From: Rhynchosporium graminicola
Taxonomy: Eukaryota > Ascomycota > Leotiomycetes > Helotiales > Ploettnerulaceae
NCBI GenBank assembly: GCA_900074885.1
Contig: FJUW01000053.1
Span: 70,250 to 134,249 of the forward strand
Length of the DNA: 64,000 nt
Reading direction: 5' to 3'
Made by a program: the position numbers and the translations under genes. Each line of letters begins with the position of its first letter. Within the stretch, counting starts at the first letter, position 1. Below, one piece after another: positions 46,986 through 60,247 of the stretch. The notes under the pieces were generated by a model that saw only the letters and a program-made list of their open reading frames with translations, was not told the DNA's origin and did not search any database.

Positions 46986-49038
46986 TTTGCCGATTCAAGA
47001 GATATGTTCTTCGGGGTCTGCAACTTATTCTCTCCTAATTAACGAGAATGGAAAAGAAATCGAGATCAAAGAACGATAGCGAGGCCTCACTCCTTAAGTA
47101 CCAAACACAAACTCCCAGCCTTGCCACCCGCCTTAACACGCCCGGAGGCCACATGCTGCAAGTGCTAGGCTTCCTTGCAAATAACAAGATACCCGGGATG
47201 AAAACATGACGAGTAAGGCAGGCAACTATCCATACAAGCAACAGCTGTGGCGTACACAGACGTAATCAGGCTGCGTTTCACATCCGCCAAACAAGCTGGT
47301 GATCTCCCTGTAGCCTCATCTGTGGCTGCTATGAGTGCCGGTGGCAAATACTGCAGGGCTGTGCTGGTGAGAAATGATATTGTTCTGTAGGGGCCAAGGA
47401 CCACTTGGCAGGCAGTGCCGAGGCGATGTAAACAAAGCCTGCCCGGGAAATTCGACACTTTAGAGATTTTGAGCGTGAACAAGAGTATAATTCGTTACAT
47501 TACGATTGCATCAACGCATTCAACTCATATTACGGGCTTCGAGACTTGTCCATTTTTGTTCATCTAATTCATTTCAATCGGAAAGATGCCAGCAAGAGCT
47601 TTCTCTGTCGCCCGGGTGAACGCGTCCTCCTTCGCAAGTGACGTGGACTTCAGTGATCCAAGACAAGATACAGCAAAGCACAGCCACACCTCGCTTGCTG
47701 GAATAAATATGGTCACGTGAGAAGGCCCTCGAGTCAGTTTGTCATTCTTAATTCTTCTCATTCGATTTGCTCTTTAGACGAGGTATGATTATTATTATTT
47801 ACCAAATAGAGCGAGAAATATTTAGTGGATCTACTGTCGCTGTTGCGTCAGGATTGGATTTGATGGGCATCTTCGGTCAAAGGTAAACAGCATGTGACTC
47901 GTGCGCGCATGAATGATGGATGCTCTCGGAAGATGTGGAAAGCTCGGAGCGAGTTGATAGAGGTCTGGACTTCTTAGCGCCCAGAAGCCGCTAGCAAAAC
48001 ATTTGAACGCGGGCAAAGAGAAGGCTTCGGCGAAGAGTCTGGCTAGGCGTTACTTGTGATGGGTGTGCCCGAAAGTGGAATTGAATCTGAGCTTCGATGC
48101 TGCTGCTGAAAGTTGAAAGTTGAAAGTTGAAAGGGAAAAGGAAGAGCAGAAGAAGCAAGAAGGCACTTGAACAAAGAGCCACGGAAAGGGAGGGACTGAA
48201 TGAAGATGTGGACGAGAGGCGATGTCGGGAGTCCACGAGTGTGGGTTTATTTCCGATACTACTTGGGGATATTTCGGGGTTTCCATGTACGGAATATGAA
48301 GGCATGGAGAGGATGAGTGTAAGACGGGTAACTAGGGAGGTTGCCGTCTACCGTCTCGCTCATTGAAAGAGTTGCGAGCTCTGAATTGGCACTTCAACTA
48401 CTTCTGTACTTAGCGCTTCTTTCACAAAACTGGAATCTAGAGATTGATTTGATCGATGTTGATGTTTCTCGCTTTCAAGAGTGTATTTCTGGTATAAAGT
48501 AGAGGTGGTAAACCCATGATATTAATATCAATGGCTAACCCGAGAAACGGGTCTTAGTTGTTACAATCTGGCAATACGCATCATTTAGAGATCCGCTAAG
48601 TGTGTCTTCGATAGATATTACTTAAAGAAGATCGCAAATAGTCTTTCCTTGGCGCGTGTAGAAGGGATTTATGATTGGGACTAAAGGTAGGGAGTCTAAA
48701 CTCTTTGATCATGAATGAGAACTTGAATCCGCAGGACGATTCACTGACAAGCGCTTGAAAGTGATCAGAATGCAGCTATCTGGACAGAGTAGGAAAATTT
48801 AGGTGTAACGAGCCTCAGGTAGTAGGATAGATCTAGCCTACATGAGAAATTTTCAACCAAGTTCCGATACAGGACTATCAAATCTTCTTGCTGTGTTTGT
48901 ACAGGCATTACTATGGACTCTAGATTCTCGCTTATCATGTACTATCTCTCATCTCCAATGACCAGCAAACACTTACATGCTACGTCTCTATCATTTCTCA
49001 AAATTTTCTAAGCATGTGTCCCCACTCGCAACTTTACC
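46986..49038. other. Intergenic, no gene recognised
   Basis: About 2 kb between the start of the dynamin-like gene and the end of the Zn2Cys6 gene. The overlapping frames at 47991-48366 lie on opposite strands and resemble nothing recognised. Confidence 0.5.
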
Positions 49039-50914
49039 CTACCAACAAACATCCCTCTCTCTCCACCTCCACGCCATTTCTCCCTCTCTATCCAGAAAAT
49101 GCTGCCGACATCTCACCCGCGCGCTCCTTCTCTGCAAATCCAAAGTGACGGTCTCACCCCAGGCGCGTGCACATTCTGGAATGCGTCCAAATTCATCCAT
49201 GCCTTCTTCCTCGATACCCAACATCCACTCGCCGATTCTGCCGGCTAGGAGAGAGTCATACATCCATTCTCTGCGGTGGGAGGAGAGAAGGAGGGAGATA
49301 GCTTGTCGGCGGAGAGAGGGCGATGAGCGGCACTTTGTGGCGATGAGGAAGAGAGGCGTGATGGTGCGGGAGTCTGGTGTGAAGAGTTCTGCTTCTGGGG
49401 TGCGTTAGCTTGAGCATTTACGCTTGATATTTGACGGAGGGGGCTGAGTTGGAAGCAAGGGATTTGGTATCGGTGGCGTTTGCAAAGTGATCGATCCTTC
49501 AAACGCCTGAGAAAGAACAAGGATCTACGTACCAAATGCACAACTATTCCCAGCCGCCTCATACTCCAACATATCTTTCGAGACATCAAACAGAAACTCG
49601 AAATATGGCGCTAACTCATCGCAGCTCGTTTCCGGCGAACCAAGTGAAGTCGTCAGTCTGATTAGAAGGATTGTAGAAGTTAATTTCAAAGATTCAGGTC
49701 TTGATAGCGGATGGCAAATCAGATCTGGTTCCATTTCAAGCATTAAAGCGTCCATTAGATTATGTAGGTGGTGGATTTTTTGGATTAGGTAGTCTCGAGT
49801 TCGAAGGATGTAGGGTGGGATTTGAGATGGGGAGGTGGATGAGTATTGGGTGCAGTGGTAGAAGAAATTATAGCCTGCTTCAACAACAGCGTCTCTCGTA
49901 TGACGTGCTTCTTCTACGCTGGTGAATCGAGTTGGGAGAGGGAAATTAGGCGAACAGGGCTCGAGTGCGATGTAGGTACGATTATCTTCGATTCCCGTTA
50001 CGCATAAGGCCTGCACATCCAGACGCAGGAACATGGCCGTAATATGGTCCTCCTCTCTATTATTCGTCGTTATTATGGCTGGGACCACGATATTGGCTGT
50101 AGACATGATATCCCTCGCATGGCGGATATGTTGGAGTGCGAAACCATCGTTGCCGATAAAGTTATCGAAGAAGGCTAGAACGAGACAGGAAATTACCGTA
50201 GCCCGTACACATTTTCCGTGTCGAGATATGTCCATAGACTGTCGCAGTCCCTGGATAGCTTTCTCGTATTGCCGAAGCGCGAACTCTCGATGAGTGCCGT
50301 GAGAGGTGTCCATTCGGTAGCTACCACATAGCGATTTGTCGGTGCTCCTGGCTAGAGCTCCAATAGCTACAAGTCCATGACGGACAGAAAAGTTGGTGTG
50401 TGATTCTTGGAGAGCTACACCGCGCCAGAAGAAAGTGTCATGGCCTTGGAGATGGGTGGAGACGTCGTCGATGAAGCTTTGGAAGTACCTCTGTTCTTCA
50501 TCGTATAAGTCAAAGGATAATGATGGCGCGAACAGCGAGATAGTTGGTGAACCAGATTGTGATGAAGATGTCGAGATGGAGCGAGGCCGGATTGGAGCCA
50601 GTGCCAGTGGAGTGGCAGTAGGTAGAGATACAACGTGGTCATAGCCGTCACAGTGCCATCCTGATTTCACACATCGATGGCAACTGGGCTTTTCCTCTCC
50701 ACACTTCAGTCTTCTTATCCTGTTTTCAAGCATGAGCGATGCGAGATAGATACGATGCGGCCGGCACGGGGACGACGTACTTGCAAGTGACGCAACCAGT
50801 TTTACTCCTGGGTGTCGAGGCCCTCTTTCTCGTTCGATGAGGTGCTTTCGAAGAAGAAGTCTCCACCATACTTGGCGAAATGAAGAACTCTGCTGGGGAT
50901 GTTTTGGAAGGCAT
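49039..50914 (-). CDS. Zn2Cys6 transcription factor
   Basis: Three exons on the minus strand, 50914-50781, 50719-49533 and 49394-49039, giving 558 residues; introns are 61 and 138 nt. The zinc cluster has Cys at 41, 44, 51, 58, 61 and 68 (C-x2-C-x6-C-x6-C-x2-C-x6-C) and is split by the first intron after the second Cys. Following it is a Ser-rich linker, then a long helical region of the fungal transcription factor domain type (FRQYEKAIQ-like segment, ATVISCLVLAFFDNF, HIRHARDI) and a C-terminal segment LFLIATKCRSSPSLRRQAI leading to HRREWMYDSLLAGRIGEWM. This shape is common among Pezizomycotina C6 regulators without known targets. The Met at 50914 has a good start context (CACAAATGC). Confidence 0.9.
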
Positions 50915-51980
50915 TTGTGGCTTTTGAAGTACTGAGGTGTATCTAAACTCAAGAATACGCACAACGAGACGGACTTGAAATCGCGGTGGTCGTCACTTAT
51001 GTGCCGCTCGACGGCATCGGGTAGAGCGTCCCCCGCGTACAATGAAAGAGGCCTCCATGTATGCAGGACCCCGCCTGATTTGCTAAGTAAGATTACATGG
51101 ACAGGTAGGTAGCGACAGGAGGCATTTCTGTGCTCACTCACCTCTCCCGAGAATGAAACACACTTCAACTGCGGGCAGTATGAGCTTGGCATTGGATCTG
51201 AGTGCTTCAGCTTCTAACGGAAACCCACGTAGGTAGTCAGTCTATCCTATCCGGAAAGGGGTTACGATCCGACGCACTTAACGGCGGAGATAAAGATCGC
51301 ATATGGACGAATGAAATGTTGATAAAGGACAAAGGGAAGCAAGCACCAGCATAGACATGTACAGGGATGAGAAAAGAGGAGTCGTTGATACTGTATAGTA
51401 GGGCTGAGCCAAAGATGGAGGTTTAGTAATAAGACTCCCATGATAGTCCTGAACTGACCAAGCATGCAGGCATTATAAGCGAATGTGATTATGTGTCCCA
51501 ATCGAGAGAACTTTGACGCTCCCATGCGGCGCTTGTAAACGTTTCAAGGGTCTTTAAACGCGGGTAGATGCATTGTGGTGCCTTCATTGATCACTAGAAA
51601 TGTAGATATGCTATGAGAAATAGGTGGAAATGTCGTTCGGGTATTTTGGGAGGAAGAAACGCGACTCGATCCGAAAATAGACAGAGGAAAACAAAAATAG
51701 CTTGCTTCGGTACGGAGTGACTTTGACTAAGCGAAGGTGGAGAGTCTTGGCAGGCAGAATGTTTAAATTTCACCCCGCCACAGAAAATCCTCGGAGCTTC
51801 CTCTCACATCGCATTCACATCATCCACAGCATCCGTCCTTCCTGCACTGCACTGCACTGCACTGCACTGCACCGCACCTCACCTGCACCTCCGATACTAC
51901 CACTACATCTGCTGCACCTTTGCGCACGCAGCTGCCCGAGCCTCCCCTGCCAGCCAGTTAGTTGACTATCATCAATCAGG
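50915..51980. other. Intergenic between divergent C6 regulator and DPH3 genes
   Basis: No gene recognised. A CACTG pentamer repeat lies at 51844-51872, shortly before the DPH3 start. Confidence 0.5.
51844..51872. repeat. CACTG pentanucleotide repeat
   Basis: About five CTGCA/CACTG units in the DPH3 leader region. Confidence 0.85.
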
Positions 51981-52466
51981 ATGGCCGAAAACATCTACGA
52001 CGAGATTGAAATCGAGGACATGACGTACGACCCGGCCATGGAGATCTACCACTATCCTTGCCCTTGTGGTGATAGGTTCGAAATTGCTATTGCGGATTTA
52101 CGAGACAATGAGGATATCGCAGTCTGCCCTAGCTGCAGTTTGATGATCAGGGTCATATATGAAGTGGTGAGTGGTCTATACTCTGGCTATATCGGCCATC
52201 GGATATGTCTCCGGAGTCTTCGAGATGCAGCAGACATGAAATGGCAGATTCTCCCGGCTTTGAGGTATCTAGAGCTTGGCTGGTTTGTACACAGGCCCAT
52301 ATCAGCCCGGGAATTTCACACACGTTGCGTGCGCTACCAGAAATGCCTGGAAGACAAAGCTGACAAGTCTGTGTAACAACAGGATAATCTACCGAAGCCC
52401 GACGAAGACAAGTTGCCAGTAGTCGATAATAAAACCGCGCAGGTCCCAGTAACAGTAACGGGCTGA
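51981..52466 (+). CDS. DPH3: Diphthamide biosynthesis protein 3 (CSL zinc finger)
   Basis: Two exons, 51981-52166 and 52383-52466, giving 89 residues, about the family length. The CSL zinc site is [11 protein letters not shown] with Cys 27 and 29, then [14 protein letters not shown] with Cys 49 and 52. The protein (Kti11 in yeast) is an electron donor for the first step of diphthamide formation on elongation factor 2 and also serves the Elongator pathway of tRNA wobble uridine modification. The second exon encodes the acidic tail [14 protein letters not shown]. The 216-nt intron has no stop until TAA at 52374-52376, so an unspliced message would give 131 residues. Confidence 0.92.
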
Positions 52467-55400
52467 GCGAACACCGAGTACCGGCGGAAACAACCGTTGG
52501 CCGAGCTGCCACGCTTTCTCCAGGTGAAGATGAGACCAGTCGTACCCAGGGGCGAATCAGGATGGCATGTCTACGCCATGCCTACATGTACCAGGCTCCC
52601 TGGACAATGTTGCAGCTCTATGTCTGCAAGAGAAGGGAAGGACGACAGACTGGCGCCTAAAGAACCGGCTGACTGCGACAAGTTATTGGAGCTGTGGCTT
52701 TTCGCTGGCGCAACATTCTTATGAATCCAGAACACAGCGCTTCTGGCGTGAAGGGCGGCATTACTTGACTGTGAGGATGTCTGAAGCGCAACTTCGGGCG
52801 AAGGCTGCAAAGTTATGGCTTAGCATGTGCCTCTGGTCTACGTTGACGTTCATGAATGCCATGGTTGCGAAATTCCGGGGAAGAATCTCGACAATGGAGT
52901 AGACTGCGGTCAGATACTCAGAACTCAGCGAAGTGTACTATCGTATAATTACATCTCGGATTTGCTCTCTAGAATTATGAATTTGACCCTTTCAATACAC
53001 ACTCCACATGCGTTCAAAACTGGCTCATTTACATGGTCCATCAATCCATAACCATTCCACATAGTTGTTCTCATGCAAGCCACCGCGCTTCAACCTGCAT
53101 ATCGCGCTCTTTCTTCCACCTCTTGCCAACGCATCGCGGATAATTCACTTCCCCATCACCTACACATTATGACTGTGATTAAAAGCACGTACTCTCGAAC
53201 GTTCGATTGGGTAAAGATCCGCCTTCAATCCACGGTACCCAAAAAAAACCCCGTACCAAGAATCCTGTACCCCAAACTCCGCACCAGGAGCCAGCCTGCC
53301 CAAGGATCGCCAAAACCGCATTCGTAAATCGATCCTATCATCCTCCAGGAATCGCCGCGGCGGTTCTTCTTGACTAGCAAGCATCCTTGTTGTGTTTTGG
53401 TAAGGATGATTGATATCCATGCAAGCTATCTATCTATCTACATGCAAGTCAGAGGCAGAGAGAGAGAGAGAGAGAGGAGCCCAAATCCCCGGGCTCGCTT
53501 GTCGTACAGGTTGAGCAATCAGAGGAGGGGGAGGAGGCGCGGGGGATGGATGGAAGGGGGGGAAATGGAGAATCCGAATCATGGTTTGGGGTAATGTAAT
53601 CCGACTCTCACACCCTCCAATCCGGTTTACTTCCCATGTTCGGATTGTTCTTCGACTTCGAGAAGGTAGGTCGCTTGATTGTGCCGTCGGGGGGCTTTGG
53701 CAGATCCCGTCTCGTGGGAAGGAGTTCGGCGGCTTAAAGTACAATAAATTGGACTCTGTCTGGATGGGTGGTTTGAGTCGTGGCTGGCTGCGCCTGAGAT
53801 AGTAGATGTTGCCATAGGGGTGGGTTTTGGGCTGTGAAGACAAAGCAGTAGACTTGGACATCAATTGCAAACTCTGTTTTTTTTTTTTGCCCTTGCTCTT
53901 TCTTCTCGACATTATTGCATTATTGACGAGAAGCCATATCTCAAATTTGTCCATCTCTGGTGCAAGGTATAAGTAATCAGCACTTGGACCTCACAAACCA
54001 TATCGAACCGCGACACGAAAGCACTGCCAGATTGGAACTTGGAAGCAGTATCGAAGCGCACCGGCGCTCTCAGCGAAATACATCAAGCTCATCCGCTTTA
54101 GCCCTATCACAATCTTCTCTCCATGGCTTTATGAGTACACCTATTGTATAGACTTGAGTCTTTCAGACTCGACTCGGCCATCTGCAGTTTCAATACACCC
54201 TGAGAATATAAGCTTGTTCATCTCCCACAACTGGTGACAACTTGCTGAATATCCGAATCTCACTCATTCCATTCTCTCTCTCCGTGCGGGGTGTGTGGTG
54301 CCTTCATGTGGATGCACAGCTCTCTGATTGCTAAGGACTGGCTTACCAACTCTGATCTATTTCGGACCTGACATTGCATCTGAAGCTTATTTTGGATAGT
54401 AGGTAGGTGATAGGTATGGTAGGGCTGATCAGCGGCCCTTATGGCTTGCATGTGCGATGGAACGAGTGAATGAGAGCGGATGTTGTGTTTGGTGATTCGG
54501 TCAGCTTACAACACCTGATCGACTGCATGATTGAGGAGGCGGATACATCACAATCTGCGGGTTGCACCTACGGGAGTACTCAGATTGGTATTCTATTCTA
54601 TCGCGTCGTCTTTTCGTGCATCGTTACGTCTATAGGAATCTTGCAAACGAGCAAATCCCGAGCAAGATATCCAATATTCCCCTATCCGACTAGCCAGTAC
54701 ATCTGGATTGTGGACAGTGATCGGATACACAACGATCCTACCCTAGCAATCGTGAAATGCAACGGAGGGATTTTCAAGTCGCAAGCGAGTCCGAACATCA
54801 CCTTAGCTAATTGGGTTTCCGCAATCTGACATGCAGCCGACATCCACCTAGTCGTTCGCCGTACAGGACTGAACACGGGATCGGCCGTTCGGTCGTCGCG
54901 CAAGGTGGGTTTTAAATCCGATTAATACCGAGAACGAGTTGGGGAGGACGGAATTGTTGGAGGCGGGAAGTGGGTTATGATAATATGAATGTGAAAAGGG
55001 GGACGGGAGGTGGATTGTGATTCTTGGTATTGGGATATGGTATATGCACCTTTTCGATTATGTTTCAACAATGGGGTTTGTCTTTCTTGGTTGAGTGATT
55101 TCGTTCGCTTCACCTTCCTCTCTGGACGATATCTATGTTATTTTATTTTGTCAACTGATTCGAACGAAAACCCTCGAGCAATTGGGAAAGAGAGGGGATT
55201 TACGTAAGACGTAGATAGAAGGTTAAGTATTACAAGAACACTTCTCCCAAATCCTCTGTGTATGAGGGAGGATTAAAGGAAAGAAGGGCTCTATATCCTC
55301 GCCGATCTTAGAATGCTTCACACAAGTATTACCAGTAAGTAGCACGGCGGGAGATTGCGAATTCAAGGCTCAAGATTTCATGAATGGTGCGTAGACTCCT

Positions 55401-56536
55401 CTTGTGAAGCAGATATTATTTGACAGACATGTCACCTCCTATGCATGTTCTCCTCATAGCCTACCTATCATTCTTCGCGACTCGTCATGAATGATTGTTC
55501 CTGACTTTTCTTCAGGGCGTTACTATACTCCAACTAGTCGCTCTTGCTTAGGATCTCTAATGCTTACTCACGCTACCTCCTCCTTATTCCCAGCTACAGA
55601 GACCATGAATGTAGATTCAATGTGTTTCTAAACCACGAAAGAAGATCCGACAAATGTCAATTGCCGTGAAGGCAAGCATCTACTCAGGCAGCAAATAGTG
55701 TAAAAGAAGTAAGTGTGATTCCTTCAGTGTTTTGATCATCAGGCTGTGAAAACATGAGAGCTCTGTTATCGGTCCTTCAATCCGCATTTTCGACGGAAAA
55801 ATGCTGCGGTTTACCGGTATGGAGAGGGTTCATGGCTTGGTTTACATGTCAAGCTGAAACTGAGCTCTGAAGTCAGCTGCTCGGTACAGATGAGTGATGA
55901 GGTAGGTTATATCAGGAATGAAAACACATGACGTGCGATGCGGGACAACAAACTTCACTTTCCGGACGAGGTCGCAGATTAACAGAGACCGCGACGCGCA
56001 ACAAAGAGTTCACGAATCAGAAGAACAAGCAGAAGCAGTTTATCTTCGGAACAACGTGCGACGTGCAACAAAACTATCCTCCGTATTCCTGCTTTCCCAA
56101 ATTCCAAGAGAGAAGAGCAGCATGTAAACCATCAAGGCAGCAAGTAATAGTACAGGATACAGCAAGACCGTAAAGCCAACTTAGCAGCAGGGAATCCGGA
56201 TGAGGAAAATAGATATGCAAGGAGATTTTACTAATTAGATGGCTGGGTTCAGACACGCAAGCAAGATACTGCCCTCCTAGGGCTTGGAGGGAAAGCCTCA
56301 AGGCATTGTTTACTCTCATCAAATATAAGCGAGTCTACTTTCTTGCATCGTTCAGGATTTACGGAACTATCCATAGATCAGCAAAGAACCTATCAGACAA
56401 TCTCCATGTCTATAGCATTTTTTTCATTCATTTCGTAGCTGAAAATCTCTCATCAACTTTTACAATAAAAATCCATCCCGTACGCAAATCTTCCCAATTG
56501 CCGGCCTGCCACTTAACTCATAAGCCCCTGCGCCAA
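52467..56536. other. 4-kb gene-poor region
   Basis: No frame here resembles a known family. The longest are 53430-53954 (minus, 174 codons, low-complexity) and 54470-54829 (plus, 119 codons). A GA microsatellite lies at about 53457-53476. A multi-exon lineage-specific gene cannot be excluded. Confidence 0.45.
53457..53476. repeat. GA microsatellite
   Basis: About nine GA units. Confidence 0.85.
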
Positions 56537-59500
56537 TCAAGCATCAACATTAACAAAATTGAACGTCGGAACTCCAGGTACAGCACTCTCCGCATTCCCC
56601 GGCAGCGCATCAACTCTCTCCCCATTCAAGATCCCCGTCTTCCCTCCCTCCTCAACGAGAATGATATCCACCACGCTCAAACCAGCAGCCTTCTTGAGTC
56701 CCGGAACCATATTCTTCAGAATCTCAACTTCGTCGAATGCTAGTTGACGGGAAAAGACGACATCTGGAGACTCGCCAGTGACCAATCTCTTCTTCAAGGC
56801 CTGCACAAAAGGCATAGCCTTCTTCATCTCTCCCATCTTGCTTATCTTGCCGTTGAGTTCTTTATCGTTTGCGGATTTCGTAATTGGGTCCCAAGCTTCG
56901 CGGACGAGATCGATATATTTCTCCTGCCAGGCTGGGAATTTTGCAGCAGTAAAGATAGTCAGCTTTTTCGACTTCTTCAAATCATAACCAATATCCTTGC
57001 CCTTGGCCTTCTTCTTCTGCTGAGCTGCTTCTGCACTCGTGATATTACTTGATGTGGCGCGTACATACTCTCTCGCAGCCGTAAAACCCGCATGCGGAGC
57101 CGGAACGTCTGGAAAGAGCGCATTCTGGATCGTGGTAGGCTTGTGAAGGAGTTCAAGCCAGATGTACTCTGACCAATGAGGAGCGAGGACAGCGAGGAGT
57201 AGGGCTTGCAACTCGATGAACTGAAAGACGAGGTCTTTATGCATTTTGATACCCGCAGCGACGGAAGCTTCACGGTAGAAATCGCGAGCGGTAGTGAAGT
57301 CGTAGAATGCGGATTTGAGAGCGAGTTTATAGTTTGTGTCTTCATAATGCTTTTTTGCTTCGTGTACTAAGCCGTTCATCTCGTTCTCAAATAGTGCATC
57401 AAGGAAATCGTTTTTCTCTCCCGTACGAAGGGAATCCTGATCTTTGACCTGCTCTTCGCACCATTCGCGGAGATTGAAGAGACGAAGAACGGTGGTGTCT
57501 GCGACATCTTCTTCAAAATTGGCGTCTGCGACTCCATCCCCTGCATCTGCTAAGGCAATACGACTTGCGTCGGCACCGTACTTCTTAGTCAGGTCTTCGA
57601 GGGTCATGAAGTTTCCGGTGGATTTCGACATTTTCTCACCGTTGAGGAGGAGATGACCGTTTGCGCGGATACTTTTGGGCCAGTACTCGGGAGGGAAGAT
57701 CGCGATGTGGATGTAGAGGAAGAAAGTGAGATGGTTGGGAATGAGATCCTTTCCTGAGACGCGGAGGTCGAGCGGGTACCAATATTCGAATTCTCTGCGC
57801 ATCGATGCAAGAATATCTTTAGATATCTTGCTGTCGATGATTGAATCGTTCAGATCACGGCGTGCGAAGACGTAATCCCAAACTTCGTCGGTCATTTGTT
57901 CGGGCTTGATACCGCCTAAACCTTGGGTCTTTCCAAAAATGTCCGCGTGGAGGAAGTGAGCAATAGTGTAGTAGGCCATGTAAATGGTACTATCACTTAA
58001 ACTCTCTACCAAGAACTGAGGATCCCAAGGAAGTTTTGAGCCAAGACCATAAGTTCGAGCACAAGCCCACTGGTTGAGCCACTTAAGCACACCATCAAAG
58101 CCATTCTTCGTTTCTTGCGTATATGTGTTGAGACCTTTTCCATCTTTGTTGTCGACGTGTTCCAACGCTTGAGCTCTCCAAGAAGCCTCTCCGTAATCAA
58201 GATACCATTGATCCATAAGTGCCACACAACAATCATCTCCGGATCTACTGACGACTTTCTTTTCTGGCTCTGAGTATGCGAATCCGTCACCAGAATCCAA
58301 AAGCTGTTGTCTGACTTTTGGCTTTGCAACCTCGACCTTATCGCCGGTGAATTCTCCATAGCACATAATACCCTGGTAGAATCCCTCCTTGTAAGCAAGC
58401 TCCTTGGCCTCCTCAAGTTGCTTTGTATCCTTAGGTGACGAGATCTTGAGCTTCTTAACCAAGAATGGAGCAGTCAAGTTACCATAAGACGGGGTATCAA
58501 TCAAAGGCAGAATCTCTAATTCGACCCACTCCTTCTTGATACCATAGTAATCCGCCTTTTTGGCAAGTTCAGTGACAGTTGCGAAATCATCAGGACTGTC
58601 AGAGGGAACACATGTGACGACTCCAGTTCCTTTTGTTGGAAGGACATTCTCCATGGGCAAGATTCGGATCTCCTTGTGGACGGAAAGTGGTGCATTGACC
58701 AGAGTTCCGACGAAAGCTGAACCCACGACATCTGCAACCTTTTCAAAAACTCCATTTTGGGGGAAGACTCCTTGATATGCCATATTTCGGGCAGCCCGGT
58801 CGGTGATGACGTAGTATTCCTTCTCGGACAACTTGAAAACACCATATGTGATCTTAGGTCCAACAAAACAGCACGTCTGACCATACATCGTTTCTGGTCT
58901 GAGGGTTGCAGGGACGAAGTACACACTGGAATCCTCAGGAAGCTTGCCCTTAAGCGCCTGCTCGGCATCAGGAGCCCACTCCTTAACTTTCAACTTCATA
59001 GCCGTATATTCCTGAGGTCCTACACCCTCACCATCCGCACGATCGTGATCCATACAAGGCTGACCATCCTTCGGTGAATATATGGTATACCTCTTTCCGA
59101 ACTTGATTTTCTCCAGCTCCTTAAGACGATTCATCTGCCACCTGACAAAAGAATCATAGTAAGGGTTCGCATCTGTCGTCACGAAAGATCTTCTCCAATC
59201 AATCCTCGCACCGAAATTCGTGAGATCGCGTCTGCAGAGCGGAGGGAAGTAATCCAACCAATGGCCCGGATCTGCGAACTCATGAATCTCCTCTTTTGGA
59301 ATGCCGAGTGATTGCATGATTTGGAATTGGTACTTCTTCTTCACGACTTTGCTCGCAGCCTTCCCCTTCTTCGCCGTAAACTTCGTAACATCCTCATGCT
59401 TCCCACTCGCTACGGGCGCTTGTGTCGCAGCATTCGCCTCATCCTCCGCAGCATCTTCCTCCGTGTATCCCTCAAAGTTCTTCCCGAACAGCTTAACCTC

Positions 59501-59983
59501 ATTGATAAGCTTGTCAGCACACGCCTTAATCGGCATACCCGTGCAATGGAATCCCATTGGGAAAAGAGTCCGCTTTCCTTGCATGCGCGCGAATCCGGCT
59601 GTGAATTCAATCTTGCTAACGGAGAAACTGTGACCGGCGTGTAAAGTACCATTCATATATGGATAGGCCATTGTGCCAAAGAACTTGGGATGTTGAGCGC
59701 GTACTTCTGCGGCGGAGATGGAATGGAGGGGGATTTCGCTGGTGGTGGGTGCGTTGGGTTGAAAGACGCCATCTTCTTCCCATTTCCTTTGGTATTTCTT
59801 CTCGATTGCGATGAGAGTATCTCGTTTCTCGGTCTGCAAAAGAATCGTGGGTCAGTAGTGGTCTTGTACGAAATCATTGACCTTTTGATCAGATGGCGGG
59901 GTACTTACACCTTTCAATTCTTTAGTCTTGGAGATTGTTGCTGTCTCCAAGGCTTTCGCCGTACTTTCGACCGTAGTGGCCAT
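56537..59983 (-). CDS. Leucyl-tRNA synthetase, cytosolic
   Basis: Two exons, 59983-59909 and 59833-56537, joined over a 75-nt intron in phase 0; 1123 residues, close to yeast Cdc60 (about 1090). It charges tRNA-Leu in the cytosol. Class I motifs are HAGH at 90-93 (within MAYPYMNGTLHAGHSF) and KMSKS at 759-763. The editing domain lies between them, with TLRPETMYG near 335-343 and GTGVVTCVPSDSPDD near 427-441. This large archaeal-eukaryotic type with the CP1 editing insert excludes the mitochondrial paralogue. No targeting peptide is evident. The first exon encodes 25 residues starting MATTVEST. It shares a 264-bp upstream region with the divergent gene at 60248. Confidence 0.96.
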
Positions 59984-60247
59984 GTTTGGGGAAGTATCGA
60001 GATTCTCCTAGCCGTGGAGAGGGTATCGAGTATTGTAGATGTAGAGTTACTCACTGTTGACTCTTTTTCGTCTCACATCACGACCACAACATCAAATTTA
60101 GGGTTGGTGGGGTCATATGCACGAGCCATATCCTGCCTGAGGCGCCAAGACCTTCAGCGCAGCAAGGCAGTTGGACCTCGATCTCGGAGTCACTTACAGC
60201 CTTATTCGTACAGCTCTAAAATCAACCACACACACTCGTACAGCACA
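59984..60247. promoter_or_regulatory. Shared upstream region (leucyl-tRNA synthetase / 138-residue protein)
   Basis: The two ATGs are 264 bp apart and point away from each other, so both promoters must lie here or overlap. No clear TATA box seen. Confidence 0.5.

Noticed and set aside
53430..53954. 174-codon minus-strand frame
   Set aside because: Low-complexity (GA repeat, poly-Pro) and no homology recognised; no good start context.
54470..54829. 119-codon plus-strand frame
   Set aside because: Considered as a hypothetical gene, but no signal peptide, domain or intron signals; left as part of the gene-poor region.
54830..54960. Possible tRNA-like segment
   Set aside because: No acceptor stem pairing or T-loop motif could be found by eye.
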